Source: CAZKGE01 sp964541695
GTDB lineage: Bacteria; Bacillota; Clostridia; Christensenellales; CAG-138
Direction of reading: 5' to 3'
Length of the DNA stretch: 7,770 nt
Assembly: GCA_964541695.1 (NCBI GenBank)
Contig: CAZIRB010000102.1
Coordinates: 1-7,770 of the forward strand
This document shows, piece by piece, positions 6,680 to 7,770 of this stretch; the first letter of the stretch is position 1; every line of letters begins with the position of its first letter. The position numbers were made by a program, and so were the translations under genes. The notes beneath the pieces were generated by a model. That model was not told where the DNA came from and ran no database searches. It saw nothing but the letters and a program-made list of their open reading frames with translations.

Positions 6680-7692
6680 CCGTGTATACGCCGCAGGACG
6701 CGCAAAGAAAACGGTTTTTCCGGCAGGACGACACGCTGCCCGAGGGTACGGCGCTGCGCGGCCGGTACACCGTGCTGCGCGCGCTCGGCGGCGGCGCGCT
6801 CGGCCTGACCTATGCGTGCTACGACAGGCAGTCGCGCGAGAACGTCGCCGTGCGCGAGTTCTTTCCCGAGAAGCTCTGCGAGCGCGCCGAGCACGGCCTG
6901 AACGTTTCGCCGCGCGGCATGGCCGCAGGACAGGCGTTCATCGCCGGTGCGGACGAGTTCTACGCCGAGTACGGCAAGCTCATGTCCGTGCGCGGCAGCA
7001 CGAACGTCGTCGACGTGCGCGACTGCTTCTTTGAAAACTGCACCGCCTACGCCGTGACGGAGCTGTACGACGGCATGGACCTTTTGACGTACCTGCGCCT
7101 GCGCGGGACCTTCCTCTCCGCGGGCGAGGCGGTGTTTTTATTGCAGCAGCTCACCGACGGGCTGATCGTCGTGCACTCGCTCTCGATGCTGCACGGCGAT
7201 ATCTCGGCCCGCAACGTCTTCCTCGTCAAGAACGGCCCCGCCAAGCTGATCGATTTCGGCGCCGCGCGGCCGTACCTGGCGGACGAGCCCGTCCACGCCG
7301 ACGGCACCACCGACGAGCCGTGGACGGACATCCGCGCGCTCGGCGAGACCGTGTATTACGCCTGCACCGGCTACCGCGCGCCCGAGCCGAACATTGCCGC
7401 CGCCGGCACGCTGTCGCCGCTGCCCGCGCCGCTGCGCGGGACGCTCTTGCCCATGCTCACGGACGACCCGCGCGTCCGCTTCTCCTCCGTGTTCGAGCTG
7501 TTCCACGCCGTCAACGGCATCGACGTGCCCGCCGTACGCCCCGAGCTGCCCGAGGGCAGCGTCGAGCAGTACGCGCTGACCCTGCGCGCCGAGCGCGATA
7601 AGCTCTTGCAGAACCGCCGCATCGCGTTCGTCTACGGCGCTCTTGCGCTGCTGCTCGTCGGCGTGCTTTTGTATCTGCTGGTGACGCATTGA
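6676..7692 (+). CDS. Tail-anchored Hanks-type kinase-like protein, probable pseudokinase
   Basis: A 338-residue protein with one Ser/Thr kinase-like domain (~30-280), a short linker and a single membrane segment (~315-336) ending two residues before the C-terminus. The domain should therefore face the cytoplasm, with nothing outside and no PASTA repeats. Retained parts: the glycine loop LGGGALGLTY (37-46), catalytic Asp175 and Asn180 in HGDISARNV (173-181), DFG (193-195) and PWTDIRALGETVY (215-227). Altered parts: the beta-3 Lys is Arg60 (VAVREFFP, where relatives read VAIKEFFP), HRD is HGD, and the segment between DFG and PWTD lacks GYAPPEQ, being roughly 15 residues shorter than in relatives I remember. 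Strict catalysis is doubtful; it may be a scaffold or an ATP sensor. Its ATG overlaps the peptidase stop (ATGA) without a clear ribosome site, so translation is probably coupled. The fold is clear, the activity and partner unknown. Confidence 0.88.
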   Translation: MTVYTPQDAQRKRFFRQDDTLPEGTALRGRYTVLRALGGGALGLTYACYDRQSRENVAVREFFPEKLCERAEHGLNVSPRGMAAGQAFIAGADEFYAEYGKLMSVRGSTNVVDVRDCFFENCTAYAVTELYDGMDLLTYLRLRGTFLSAGEAVFLLQQLTDGLIVVHSLSMLHGDISARNVFLVKNGPAKLIDFGAARPYLADEPVHADGTTDEPWTDIRALGETVYYACTGYRAPEPNIAAAGTLSPLPAPLRGTLLPMLTDDPRVRFSSVFELFHAVNGIDVPAVRPELPEGSVEQYALTLRAERDKLLQNRRIAFVYGALALLLVGVLLYLLVTH

Positions 7693-7770
7693 AGGGGGAC
7701 GGGGGGAACGGGAGGAACGTGCGAGGGCTCTCCACAGTTCGCAATGGTCGCGGTGCGTCGCGGCAGGAGC
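7693..7770. other. G-rich 3' flank, no supported gene
   Basis: After the kinase-like stop come three similar G-rich blocks, GGGGGAC (7694-7700), GGGGGGAAC (7701-7709) and GGGAGGAAC (7710-7718), then unremarkable GC-rich sequence to the window end. The last block could be a ribosome site for a gene starting with GTG at 7719, but the spacing is only 3 bases and the 17 visible codons are not recognisable. No terminator (stem plus T-run) was seen after the kinase-like gene. Confidence 0.4.

Noticed and set aside
7719..7770. Start of a further gene at GTG 7719
   Set aside because: Only 17 codons are visible, the ribosome-site spacing is 3 bases, and nothing is recognisable, so it is noted but not called.

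Overview
The window looks like part of a GC-rich chromosome from a Gram-positive anaerobe, most likely Bacillota/Clostridia. This is inference. It rests on a coupled ddl-murF pair with strong GGAGG-type ribosome sites, a PepF-like M3 peptidase, a Firmicutes-style Hanks-type kinase domain, and intergenic repeats built from short GC-rich hairpins. No rRNA, tRNA, CRISPR array, transposase or phage gene was seen.

Layout. Bases 1-302 are non-coding: copies of a 32-bp repeat, several hairpins and an A/T-rich palindrome. Minus strand, 303-2243: a 646-residue polytopic membrane protein that resembles GT-C glycosyltransferases. Minus strand, 2377-3726 and 3723-4760: murF and ddl, which overlap by 4 bases and give ddl-murF in transcriptional order. 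These cytoplasmic enzymes make D-Ala-D-Ala and attach it to the UDP-MurNAc-tripeptide. A good promoter for the pair (TTGTCA, 17 bp, extended -10) lies at 4801-4829. The membrane protein lies downstream, after a 133-bp gap that holds a weak hairpin, and may or may not belong to the same transcript.

Plus strand, divergent from ddl: a secreted or membrane-bound M3-family zinc metallopeptidase (4883-6679) overlaps by 4 bases a protein kinase-like gene (6676-7692). The kinase-like product ends in a single membrane segment. It keeps the catalytic Asp, Asn and DFG, but the beta-3 Lys is Arg, HRD is HGD, and the GYAPPEQ part of the activation segment is missing, so it is probably a pseudokinase or an atypical kinase. 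The peptidase gene has a -10-like TATACT that ends only 6 bases before its ATG and no ribosome site, which suggests a leaderless transcript.

The most interesting object is the coupled exported-peptidase/membrane-pseudokinase pair, divergent from peptidoglycan precursor genes. I do not recognise it as a described system. Any functional link to the cell wall is speculation based on position. The last 78 bases hold no supported gene.
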